A stretch of 57,642 nucleotides of DNA from the NCBI GenBank assembly GCA_015207585.1, contig JADEWQ010000026.1:1-57642 (forward strand). Direction: 5' to 3'. Of this stretch, positions 1-7,206 are shown piece after piece; positions within the stretch are counted from its first letter, which is position 1; each line of letters begins with the position of its first letter. The translations under genes and the position numbers were made by a program. The stretch is from Pleurocapsales cyanobacterium LEGE 06147. Its GTDB lineage: Bacteria; Cyanobacteriota; Cyanobacteriia; Cyanobacteriales; Xenococcaceae. The notes beneath the pieces were generated by a model, which worked only from the letters and a program-made list of their open reading frames with translations, had not been told where the DNA came from and ran no database searches.

Positions 1-123
1 AAGCGGGGAAAAAGCCTACTGTCCAGACGTAAGACGCAGTAATAGAGGACGAAAGAAATCTACTACTGTGCTGTCTGCTGGGTAGGAAGCCTACGGTTAC
101 TCGCAAGAGAACCGCTAGGTACT
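1..123 (+). other. Possible 3' remnant of an unrecognised gene
   Basis: Frame 2 from base 2 reads open for about 27 codons (starting SGEKAYCPDVRR) to a TAG at about 83, then continues open for about ten more codons (EAYGYSQENR) to a second stop. The basic, Ser-rich tail resembles the C-terminal tails of TnpB-type (IS200/IS605) transposon proteins, but that is impression only. It is cut by the window edge and could be non-coding. Confidence 0.2.
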
Positions 124-1401
124 TCACCAAAGCCAATTAGCACGAGTCATCGGTAGATTCCAAACCGCATCCGTTTTGCGATGGAGTAGAGTTTGATAAA
201 TACCCATTTGGTTGTTTTCAAAACCCAGCGCACAGCCGATCAGGTAGATTCTCCAAAGTTGCGCTCGTCTTTCTCCGATTTGGGCTGTAATTTGCTCAAA
301 TGCTGCCTCAAAATTTTCTACCCAACATCGCAAAGTTTTAGCGTAATGCGGTCGCCAGTTATCCACGTCTACAATTTCCCAGCCTGCTGCTTCGGCAGCA
401 TCTAATCGGGTGCTGAGTCGTGTCAGTCGCCCATCGGGAAAGATATAGCGATCGATAAATCGTTCTCCGAGGCTAGTATTTTGCCAGCGATCGCGAGTAG
501 TTATGCCATGATTTAAAAATAATCCATTGGGTTTGAGCGCAGCTAAGACACTTTGGAAATAGATTGGGTAGTTTTGAACGCCGACATGCTCCACCATGCC
601 AATGGAAACAATCTTGTCATAGGTCGGTTCTTTCGGCAGATCGCGGTAGTCTAACAATTCGACTGGGATTTGGTCGCTCAATCCCGCTTCGGCAATCCAG
701 CTTTGATTATAGGCATACTGCTCTTTACTGAGAGTAATGCCGTGAGACTTGACTCCGTAACGAGTTACTGCCCAGCGCATCAATGCTCCCCAGCCACAGC
801 CAATATCCAGCAATCTATCTCCGGGTGAGAGTTTGAGTTTACGGCAAATGCGCTCGAGTTTAGCTTCTTGTGCCTCCTGTAAATTCATTTGGGGATGCTC
901 AAAATAGGCGCAGGAATAGACCATCTGTGGGTCGAGCCAAAGCTTGTAGAAGGCATTTCCGGTATCGTAATGGTGTTGAACCGCAACCCGATCGCGCTCG
1001 CGGCGCGTCTGGAATTGCAACTTCTTCCAAGGAGCATTAGACCTTTGTAAGTTAGGTAAACTCGGAAGCGTGCATGCTGTTAACCAAGCGCGTAGCGATT
1101 GCATCCAATTGATTTTTGCATAAGAATGTTGTTGGATTATGGGAATCACTGGTGCTAAATCCCCTTTAACCTCAATATATCCCTGAAGATAGGCATCCAC
1201 CAGAGCTAACGGATCTTGACTGAGAAACAGAGTTTTCAGAACTCCCGGATGATAGATTTGAAGGGCGATCGTGGGTAAATTATCCTGATTAAAATCCAGT
1301 GTAGTCTGCCCCCAAAAATCAAGATGAAGATGGAGCGGTAAACGATCGAAAACCCGATACAGCCAACGCTGAATTGGTGGAGGAACAGTACAGTTAGTCA
1401 T
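124..1401 (-). CDS. Cyclopropane-fatty-acyl-phospholipid synthase family methyltransferase
   Basis: 425 residues, normal length for the CFA/mycolic-acid synthase family, which transfers a methyl or methylene group from S-adenosylmethionine to unsaturated acyl chains of membrane phospholipids. The SAM-binding motif LLDIGCGWG lies at about 197-205, preceded by the family signature HHYDTGNAFYKLWLDP at about 143-158 and followed by VSIGMVEHVG. The first 130 residues form the usual N-terminal domain of full-length CFA synthases. The gene stands alone: the next gene is 200 bp away and belongs to a metal-transport operon. The exact product (cyclopropane or methyl-branched lipid) cannot be read from sequence. 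The call as a class is firm; the substrate is not. Confidence 0.9.
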   Translation of the reverse strand: MTNCTVPPPIQRWLYRVFDRLPLHLHLDFWGQTTLDFNQDNLPTIALQIYHPGVLKTLFLSQDPLALVDAYLQGYIEVKGDLAPVIPIIQQHSYAKINWMQSLRAWLTACTLPSLPNLQRSNAPWKKLQFQTRRERDRVAVQHHYDTGNAFYKLWLDPQMVYSCAYFEHPQMNLQEAQEAKLERICRKLKLSPGDRLLDIGCGWGALMRWAVTRYGVKSHGITLSKEQYAYNQSWIAEAGLSDQIPVELLDYRDLPKEPTYDKIVSIGMVEHVGVQNYPIYFQSVLAALKPNGLFLNHGITTRDRWQNTSLGERFIDRYIFPDGRLTRLSTRLDAAEAAGWEIVDVDNWRPHYAKTLRCWVENFEAAFEQITAQIGERRAQLWRIYLIGCALGFENNQMGIYQTLLHRKTDAVWNLPMTRANWLW

Positions 1402-1605
1402 TGATTACTTCCTCACTCTAGCGCGAAGAATCCACAAGTCCTCTACAAAGTAATATTGAAGGTTTCTTCCATGATACTAATCCTAAAGATATAGATATGA
1501 GTTTCAAGGCAATCGTCAATGCGATCGATCGCCAATTTGGAATTATCTGGTATTCTACTTACCAACCAATTTATCTCTCTCAATCAGTGTATTAACCTCT
1601 TTACT

Positions 1606-2376
1606 TCACTGATGACGATGGTGAGTAAGAGAATGAGGAACTTCTAGACCATTAGCTTCCATCAAAAGACGATCGCTCATTATGTTTTTGGGAATACCAT
1701 CTGCAACGATTTGTCCCCCACTGAGGAGAATAACGCGATCGCATACTTCTAAGATTAGTTCTAAGTCGTGAGAAGAAATCATAATTGTTTCTTGGGAGGC
1801 TTGCAAGAATTGAATCAGCCTTCTTCTTGCTTGCAAGTCTAAGTTAGCACTAGGTTCGTCATATAAAATAATTTGAGGTTCCATGGCTATTACAGAAGCG
1901 ATCGCCACCATGGATTTTTCCCCACCAGATAGTTGATAGGGAACGCGATCGGCTAAATGGGATACGCCAGTAAGAGATAGAGCTCGATCGACGCGATTAT
2001 CTATTTCCCTTGGCGATAGTCCCATGTTTTCGGGTCCAAAGGCAACATCATCTCTAACAGTAGGACAAAAAAGTTGATCTTCAGGATTTTGGAAAACCAA
2101 GCCAATTTCTGAATAAAATTTTCCTGGTTGCACCAATTTGTCAAACAATTTTATTTCTCCACTAGTTGGCGATAAAACCCCACAAATAGTTAAAAATAGA
2201 GTAGTTTTTCCCGCTCCATTGGCTCCGATTAAACCAACTTTTCCCCCAGAAGAAATCCGCAGATTAATTTCAGTTAGAGTTGAGCGGTTTTGGGCATAGG
2301 CAAAACCCAAATTACTAATCGTAATAGCTGCTGTTTTTATTGTCACTAGTTGAGCCGAGCGTATAATTTCTTTCAT
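1606..2376 (-). CDS. cbiO: ECF cobalt/nickel transporter ATPase CbiO
   Basis: 256-residue ATPase of an energy-coupling-factor transporter. Walker A GANGAGKTT at about 51-59, Q-loop VFQNPEDQLF (typical of ECF ATPases), signature LSGGEK at about 150, Walker B IILYDEPSANLDLQ at about 170 and the switch His in MISSHDLELIL are all present. It overlaps the 3' end of cbiQ by 4 bp (ATGA), so translation is probably coupled. It is the last gene of the minus-strand order lipoprotein, NikL-like, cbiM, cbiQ, cbiO. One CbiO would act as a homodimer. Cobalt and nickel systems share this ATPase, so the metal must be inferred from the other subunits. Confidence 0.95.
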   Translation of the reverse strand: MKEIIRSAQLVTIKTAAITISNLGFAYAQNRSTLTEINLRISSGGKVGLIGANGAGKTTLFLTICGVLSPTSGEIKLFDKLVQPGKFYSEIGLVFQNPEDQLFCPTVRDDVAFGPENMGLSPREIDNRVDRALSLTGVSHLADRVPYQLSGGEKSMVAIASVIAMEPQIILYDEPSANLDLQARRRLIQFLQASQETIMISSHDLELILEVCDRVILLSGGQIVADGIPKNIMSDRLLMEANGLEVPHSLTHHRHQ

Positions 2377-3161
2377 AAAATATTTTCAGGCAATAATACT
2401 TCTGCAACTATTAAGCTCAGAGCAATAATTAAAATTACTGTCGTAGCGAGTAAGTTTTGTTTTTTTGCTTTGAATTGCTTGGATTTTTTAGGTAAACGAT
2501 CTAAGTTATAGCCATAACCTCGTAAAATCATAGCTTGATAAACTCTTTGGGATTTTTCGTAGCTTCGTATTAGTAAACTACCAGCTAATTGAGCAAAAAT
2601 TTTTAAATTGCGACGATTTATATTTTTAGGTTGAAAACCTCGCAATTTCATTGCCCTTTGCATGGTAAAAAGCATTTCCCCTAGTTCTTCCAAATAACGA
2701 TAAGTCAGTATAGTCATATCAACAATTGTCTCGGGTAGTCCCAGAGTACGAATTGCTTTCATTGTATTTAAAAAAGGTGCGGTACCGAACAAAACCAAGC
2801 TGACAGTTAAAATACAAAAAAAACGCACAGAAATTAATAGACTTGTTAGCAAACCTTCCTGTTTTAAGCTCAGCCAACTCCAACTTAGAATTACTGTATT
2901 ACCCGCTACAAAGGGTAGAAAAATCACCACGGCAAGAATAAACAATCCTGGATAACGCAATCGCGATAACAGAAAAGATAAAGGTAAGCCAGATAAAATA
3001 AAAATTATACTAGTAATAACAATTATTATTGGCAATAAAACTAGCTTTTGAATAAAAGCAAAAGCAAAAATTAATCCTAGAAGTCCTACTAACTTATAAC
3101 TTTGTTCCCAGCGATGAATTGGAGAATCTAAATGAGCGTATCGATCGAGAAATAATTTCAT
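2373..3161 (-). CDS. cbiQ: ECF cobalt/nickel transporter transmembrane subunit CbiQ
   Basis: 262-residue T component of an ECF metal transporter. It has several hydrophobic segments (roughly 25-65, 70-90, 110-130, 240-258) and the cytoplasmic coupling helix with the family motifs AMKLRGF (about 172) and AMILRGYGY (about 212), the Arg-Gly motifs that bind the ATPases. Starts 6 bp after the cbiM stop and ends in a 4-bp overlap with cbiO. Membrane protein of the plasma membrane; call firm. Confidence 0.93.
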   Translation of the reverse strand: MKLFLDRYAHLDSPIHRWEQSYKLVGLLGLIFAFAFIQKLVLLPIIIVITSIIFILSGLPLSFLLSRLRYPGLFILAVVIFLPFVAGNTVILSWSWLSLKQEGLLTSLLISVRFFCILTVSLVLFGTAPFLNTMKAIRTLGLPETIVDMTILTYRYLEELGEMLFTMQRAMKLRGFQPKNINRRNLKIFAQLAGSLLIRSYEKSQRVYQAMILRGYGYNLDRLPKKSKQFKAKKQNLLATTVILIIALSLIVAEVLLPENIL

Positions 3162-3167
3162 TATTCA

Positions 3168-3830
3168 TTACTTTAGGAGTTCTGGCTTAACTTTTTCAAT
3201 AAAAGAAATTAGCATAACTGTAAAAATCCCTTCTAGCACCGCTTGAATTCCATACCCTATTAAAGATAAATAAATAGCATTTCTTTCTGTTTGTGCGTCT
3301 ATATCGGGGGATAGATTAGTAATAATAACAACGGTAAAGATAATAGCAGACAAACCCAAAGCACCAGCACCAGCACCAAAAGCCAAAATTTTAGTCCATC
3401 TTTTTTGCTGTTGAGTGGAAAAGCGGTGCGGCAGCACCCGCAAAGCGGGATCGCGCAGTTGAAAAAGATGATAAGCCAATAAAGCTGGTATTCCCATTAC
3501 AACAGCATTAATTCCCAAAGTAGATAAACCTCCGTGCTGGAACAGTGCTGCTTGGAAAAATAAACCGATCGCAATTGCCGGAAAAGCATAATAACCCAAG
3601 ATCGCTCCCATGATGCCATTCAAAACCAAATGAATACTGGTTGGGGGAATGGGTATGTGAATTAAAGAAGCGACAAAAAAAGCTGCGGTTAATAAAGATG
3701 CTTTGGGAATCTTTTCTTGAGGATTGCGCTCGCGGCTAATTTGACGCAGAGAATACCAAGTTACGCCCCCAGTAATGGCATAACCGGCAATAGAGACAGA
3801 TGGAGGAACAAAACCGTCGGGAATATGCAT
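3168..3830 (-). CDS. cbiM: ECF cobalt/nickel transporter substrate-binding subunit CbiM
   Basis: 220 residues. The N-terminal MHIPDGF is the diagnostic CbiM/NikM motif: the free N-terminus and His2 coordinate Co(II) or Ni(II), which fixes the start codon. A second conserved segment, HIPIPPTSIHLVLNGIMG (about 58-75), carries further ligands. Seven or so membrane segments follow. No separate cbiN is present; the accessory role is probably filled by the NikL-like gene just upstream (69-bp gap). A 28-nt hairpin-forming repeat lies in frame at 3427-3454 and encodes part of a hydrophilic loop (DPALRVLPHR); a second copy lies at 47280-47307. Nickel or cobalt cannot be decided, though a NikL-like partner favours nickel. 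Confidence 0.93.
   Translation of the reverse strand: MHIPDGFVPPSVSIAGYAITGGVTWYSLRQISRERNPQEKIPKASLLTAAFFVASLIHIPIPPTSIHLVLNGIMGAILGYYAFPAIAIGLFFQAALFQHGGLSTLGINAVVMGIPALLAYHLFQLRDPALRVLPHRFSTQQQKRWTKILAFGAGAGALGLSAIIFTVVIITNLSPDIDAQTERNAIYLSLIGYGIQAVLEGIFTVMLISFIEKVKPELLK
3427..3454. repeat. Hairpin repeat copy inside cbiM
   Basis: A 28-nt sequence beginning TGCGGCAGCAC, then CCGC-AAA-GCGGG and ending ATCGC. The copy at 47280-47307 matches at 22 of 28 positions. The 5-bp stem differs at one pair that changed on both sides (C:G here, T:A there), and the loop is AAA here, TTT there. It sits in frame within cbiM. Confidence 0.7.
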
Positions 3831-3831
3831 T

Positions 3832-3872
3832 TAATACCAGTTCTCAAAAGTAACAAGAGACTTAGTAAAGGG
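3832..3872. repeat. Repeat shared with 28090-28128 (possible mobile-element end)
   Basis: Starts TAATACCAG and is followed by a 23-nt block (3841-3863, starting TTCTCAAAAGTAAC) identical to 28098-28120, then a diverged tail. It lies in the spacer between the NikL-like gene and cbiM. The copy at 28 kb has a matching inverted end and may be a MITE. Confidence 0.6.
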
Positions 3873-3899
3873 ATAAAAATCACGCATTCAAAGTCAGAA

Positions 3900-4367
3900 C
3901 TAATTTTGTGGTTTGTGGCGAGAGAAAAATAAAGCTGTACCGACAAATCCCCAAACACCGACAGCAGCCATCACTACCTTTTGTAAAGGAGTATAGCCAG
4001 CATCAGCCGACGATCCTGATGCCGTATCCGAAGCTGCATTTTCCTCACCCCAAGGAATGTTAACAATATTGCCGTGTCCTGCTTGACGGACTGTAACATC
4101 CCAATTACCAGGTATAGACGCATCGGGAACAAAGATAAACTTCCCTTCGGAATCCGTTGTTCCTTTAAGCCAGGGAGTAGCCGGATCGTCGGGAGCATAA
4201 ACTATTACCTGGGCATTTGCCATAGGGGTTCCATCATCATAACTAGCTTCAATTTCAACAGCTTGAGTCTGTCGATATTGAACGTGGCTAGCATGAGCTA
4301 AGACTTTCTCCGACCACATCAAGGTGGTAATAGCCAGTAGGGGTAGTAACCAAATCTGCTTGTTCAT
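3900..4367 (-). CDS. NikL-like accessory protein of the ECF nickel/cobalt transporter
   Basis: 155 residues: signal peptide or first membrane helix at about 4-24 (cleavage after VLAHA possible), a soluble extracytoplasmic domain with a carboxypeptidase-regulatory/CNA-B-like fold pattern (YDDGTPMANAQVIVYAPDD, TDSEGKFIFVPD), and a C-terminal helix at about 128-148 ending in basic residues. This two-helix layout with a beta-sandwich between is that of NikL, which replaces NikN/CbiN in some nickel ECF transporters. The N-terminal His pair (HASH) after the signal could bind metal. Position directly upstream of cbiM supports the role. The family assignment is from architecture and context. Confidence 0.7.
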   Translation of the reverse strand: MNKQIWLLPLLAITTLMWSEKVLAHASHVQYRQTQAVEIEASYDDGTPMANAQVIVYAPDDPATPWLKGTTDSEGKFIFVPDASIPGNWDVTVRQAGHGNIVNIPWGEENAASDTASGSSADAGYTPLQKVVMAAVGVWGFVGTALFFSRHKPQN

Positions 4368-4414
4368 AAATTTATTAGTCAGAAGCCAGGAGTTAGGAGT
4401 TAGTTATCAACCAT

Positions 4415-4441
4415 TGACTGATGACTGGTGACTGGTGACTG
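4415..4441. repeat. Heptanucleotide tandem repeat (STRR type)
   Basis: About four copies of TGACTGR in a row. Short tandem repeats of this kind are common in intergenic DNA of cyanobacteria. It fills the spacer between the lipoprotein gene and the NikL-like gene. Confidence 0.7.
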
Positions 4442-4442
4442 T

Positions 4443-5303
4443 TTAACTGTTCACCGAACAATGTCCCTCGCCAACATGACCCAAACCAGCGATCGCTTCC
4501 TGCAAAGTTTGGTAGTCTTGGGGAGATAGTTCTTGTTGTAAAGTGGCTTGGTCTACTTCTAATTTGTCATTTTGGGCTAATGCAGCTAAAGGCTCAAATC
4601 CCAGCGCATCCTGATTGAGGGCATCATCAGCTGGAGCATCAGCCGAACCAAAAATATGGTCAAAATGGAAGGTAGTTTCTACTTCTGCTGTATCTCCTGC
4701 CTGAAGAATACCTTTGCGCTCTTCGCCGACAAACTCCCCACAAACATACTCTAACTCTCGATCCAAGCTAATCAGAAAATCGATTGCCCGATCCTCTCTG
4801 GTAGCCGTACCGTTCATGACAATTGTTCCATCGGCTGCCGGGCTACCTTCTTCTCCCCGTACCATCCTCCAAGTGAGGACATTGTATGCACCAGCAGGGG
4901 CTTCTGTTTGGGTAACGACAATCGGCTCGGCATCTTCATCGCCTTCTGCTAAGTCAACTGTCGTCGGTGTATCTACCAAGACAACTGTTTCTTGAGGCTC
5001 GATTTCGCTGCCTGCTTCGGGGTCAAAAGGAGGTTCGGTTTGGTAAGTCTTTACATCTGCTAAAGTGACGTAGACCCTATCAAAATTAACGCGCCAGCCA
5101 TCTTTTGTTACAAAACCCTGACGAATAAAATCCTCTCCGTTGGCAACCAGAGTCAGAGTTCCTGTTTGGGTTGTTGCTGTTTCTGTCTCGGTCGTATCGG
5201 CTGTGTTGGGTATATTGGGTGTATTAGCTCTCTCACAACCGCTTAAAAAAATTGGAGATAGAGCGATCGCGCTGACTAAAATAATAATTTTCTGCATCAA
5301 CAT
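4443..5303 (-). CDS. Lipoprotein of unknown function at the head of the Ni/Co transport operon
   Basis: 286 residues with a signal peptide and lipobox (LSGC, Cys about 23), so a lipid-anchored extracytoplasmic protein. A Thr-rich linker (about 33-50) is followed by a beta-rich domain: WRVNFDRVYVTLADVKTYQ, VVLVDTPTTVDLAEGD, APAGAYNVLTWRMV. This pattern is like DUF4382-type lipoproteins, but I cannot name the family surely. It has scattered His/Cys in the C-terminal half (EYVCGEF, HFDHIFG, GLGHVGEGHCS) that could bind metal. Its 3' end is 75 bp from the NikL-like gene, so it probably belongs to the same transcript and may capture Ni or Co outside the membrane. An alternative ATG is two codons downstream. 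Confidence 0.7.
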   Translation of the reverse strand: MLMQKIIILVSAIALSPIFLSGCERANTPNIPNTADTTETETATTQTGTLTLVANGEDFIRQGFVTKDGWRVNFDRVYVTLADVKTYQTEPPFDPEAGSEIEPQETVVLVDTPTTVDLAEGDEDAEPIVVTQTEAPAGAYNVLTWRMVRGEEGSPAADGTIVMNGTATREDRAIDFLISLDRELEYVCGEFVGEERKGILQAGDTAEVETTFHFDHIFGSADAPADDALNQDALGFEPLAALAQNDKLEVDQATLQQELSPQDYQTLQEAIAGLGHVGEGHCSVNS

Positions 5304-5453
5304 TAAAATCAGTAGACTAATAATTTTTAGTCTTCTGTATTTTAATTAGCATTTTCAATGCCCCTAGAGGGGATTTTTGGGACTTTATGAAAGTTATTTA
5401 ACCGTATTTTTAGTTCGCCACCTGAAGATATCCGTAATGGCTATCCAAAACAG

Positions 5454-5483
5454 TTGACAGACTTTCTCAAAAAATCTCATACT
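5454..5483 (+). promoter_or_regulatory. Candidate sigma-70 promoter of the bacterioferritin-like gene
   Basis: TTGACA at 5454-5459 and CATACT at 5478-5483, spaced 18 bp, ending 30 bp before the ATG. Pattern match only; no mapped start. Confidence 0.4.
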
Positions 5484-5513
5484 ACCATAGACATATTTTT
5501 TAGCATATAGATT

Positions 5514-5954
5514 ATGAAAGAATTAAATCGCAACAAGACTAACGAATTACTCAATGAAATCATGGAATTTGAGCTAGCAGGAGTTGTCCGCTATACCCAC
5601 TATGCTCTGATGGTTACGGGACCCAATCGCATTCCTATCGTGCAATTTTTTCAAGAACAAGCTAATGAGTCCCTCCTCCACGCTCAACAAGTAGGAGAAA
5701 TACTCACTGGTTTAGAAGGGCATCCTAGCCTCCGGATAGCTCCCATTGAAGAAAGCTACGAACATAATTTGCACGCTATCTTGACCGAAAGCCTTAACCA
5801 TGAAAAAAAAGCCCTAGAATTATACAAACAATTACTCATTACTGTAGAAAACGCTAGTATTTACCTCGAAGAATTTGCTCGCAGCATGATTAAGCAAGAA
5901 GAATTACATAACATAGAAATTAAGAAAATGTTGCGCGATTTTGTCCAATCATAA
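5514..5954 (+). CDS. Bacterioferritin-like ferritin-family protein
   Basis: 146 residues, a four-helix ferritin-like protein. The helices carry the expected carboxylate/His pattern: EFELAGVVRY (about 18-27), EQANESLLHAQQVGE (about 48-62), ESLNHEKKALELY and KQEELHNIEI near the C-terminus. Known relatives store iron or protect against peroxide as multimers. The ExxxH spacing in the second helix differs from the ExxH of classical Bfr, so ferroxidase geometry may differ, and I see no clear haem Met. It is 57 bp upstream of an FTR1 permease on the same strand, so uptake and storage of iron are probably co-expressed; it diverges from the Ni/Co operon. Confidence 0.85.
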   Translation: MKELNRNKTNELLNEIMEFELAGVVRYTHYALMVTGPNRIPIVQFFQEQANESLLHAQQVGEILTGLEGHPSLRIAPIEESYEHNLHAILTESLNHEKKALELYKQLLITVENASIYLEEFARSMIKQEELHNIEIKKMLRDFVQS

Positions 5955-6011
5955 GTTTTTAGAATTTAGAATCAAGCTGTCGTTAATGGCTGATGCCCGA
6001 TAAAATCAGTT

Positions 6012-6944
6012 ATGGATTTTACTTCTGCTTTACCTACTTTTGTCGTTACTCTTCGAGAAGGATTTGAAGCTGCCTTAGTAGTAGGTATTGTCCTTGCCTG
6101 CCTAAAAAAAGCAGGACAAACTCAACTTTATCGCTGGGTTTATCTCGGTATTGGTGGCGGTATCGTTGCTAGCGTTATGGTGGGAGTTCTCCTCGCCAAC
6201 ACGATTCAGGGATTAGAAACAGCAGGTGGATTTTATGCCCCTGTAGTTAAAGAAATATTAGCAGGAATTTTTGGCTTAGTGGCGATCGCCATGCTCAGTT
6301 GGATGCTTCTGTGGATGACTCAGCAAGCTAAATCCGTCAAATCGGAAGTCGAGGGAGTAATTAGCGAAGCTTTAATTGCCAGCGATGGTGCGGGTAAAGC
6401 TATTTTTCTGCTCATTTTTATTGCTGTCTTGCGAGAAGGTTTTGAAACGGTATTATTCATCGTCGCTAAGTTTCAACAAGAGTGGACTTTACCCGCTTTG
6501 GGTGCGGTTGCAGGCTTAACTCTGGCAGCAGTGATGGGAATATTACTTTTTGCTTTGGGAGTAAAAATTAATGTCCGCCTTTTCTTCCAAGTAATGGGCG
6601 TTTTCTTACTCTTAATTGTAGGTGGTTTGGTATTGGGTGTGCTGAAACATTTCGACTCTGCGATCGCTTTACTTTCTCAGTTATCGCCTCAATATGCGAA
6701 CTGGTGTTTTTCCCCTGGCGAATCCTGTATTCTTGGCAGACAAGTCTGGGATGCTTCTACTTTTTTACCAGATAAAGAATTTCCAGGTATTATTCTTAAA
6801 TCCCTCTTTGGTTATCGTCAAATTCTCTATTTAGGACAAGTTATTGCTTATGTATTATTTTTAGGTATGGTTGGCACTGCTTATTTCCGAAGTTTGATGG
6901 GAAAAAGATTTTTTACTGGAAAAGAAACTAAACTGCAGAATTGA
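6012..6944 (+). CDS. FTR1-family high-affinity iron permease
   Basis: 310-residue integral membrane protein with about seven helices. Both diagnostic REGFE motifs are visible, TLREGFEAALVVG (about 13-25) and LREGFETVLF (about 140-149); these REXXE motifs bind ferric iron. A periplasmic loop with two Cys (WCFSPGESCI) precedes the last helix, as in bacterial EfeU. No EfeO or EfeB partner is adjacent. Pairing with the ferritin-like gene 57 bp upstream fits iron uptake. Confidence 0.92.
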   Translation: MDFTSALPTFVVTLREGFEAALVVGIVLACLKKAGQTQLYRWVYLGIGGGIVASVMVGVLLANTIQGLETAGGFYAPVVKEILAGIFGLVAIAMLSWMLLWMTQQAKSVKSEVEGVISEALIASDGAGKAIFLLIFIAVLREGFETVLFIVAKFQQEWTLPALGAVAGLTLAAVMGILLFALGVKINVRLFFQVMGVFLLLIVGGLVLGVLKHFDSAIALLSQLSPQYANWCFSPGESCILGRQVWDASTFLPDKEFPGIILKSLFGYRQILYLGQVIAYVLFLGMVGTAYFRSLMGKRFFTGKETKLQN

Positions 6945-6948
6945 AGTA

Positions 6949-6975
6949 CTCCAATCTGCTTCGCTGAGATTGGAG
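6949..6975 (+). terminator. Hairpin after the FTR1 gene
   Basis: CTCCAATCT (6949-6957) and AGATTGGAG (6967-6975) form a 9-bp stem with a 9-nt loop, 5 bp after the stop codon. There is no U-run, so a terminator role is uncertain. Confidence 0.45.
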
Positions 6976-7206
6976 ATTCCCAATCCTAGCTCAATTCAGA
7001 GACGGTTTTATTCGTTCTCGGAGTTTCCCGCTTCACAGGCTTCTGCCTCTACCAACTAGTTGGTTTTGGTCTTACGATGCCTCCACAGGCAGGAGTCCGC
7101 CTTCCGCAGACCCGTATTACTTTTTTTACTTGGCTACCATATGTTTGGGTTTTTCTTTTACACCAGTGACACAGAGGGTTATCTCAGACTGAGATCGAGG
7201 AGGGGG

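Noticed and set aside
5361-5372. CCCC-TAGA-GGGG followed by ATTTTT as a terminator
   Set aside because: Only a 4-bp stem, and it lies upstream of two divergent genes, so no transcript would end there.
4368-5513. Cobalamin riboswitch for the CbiMQO operon
   Set aside because: I searched by eye for the B12 box GCCACTG and flanking helices and found none on either strand.
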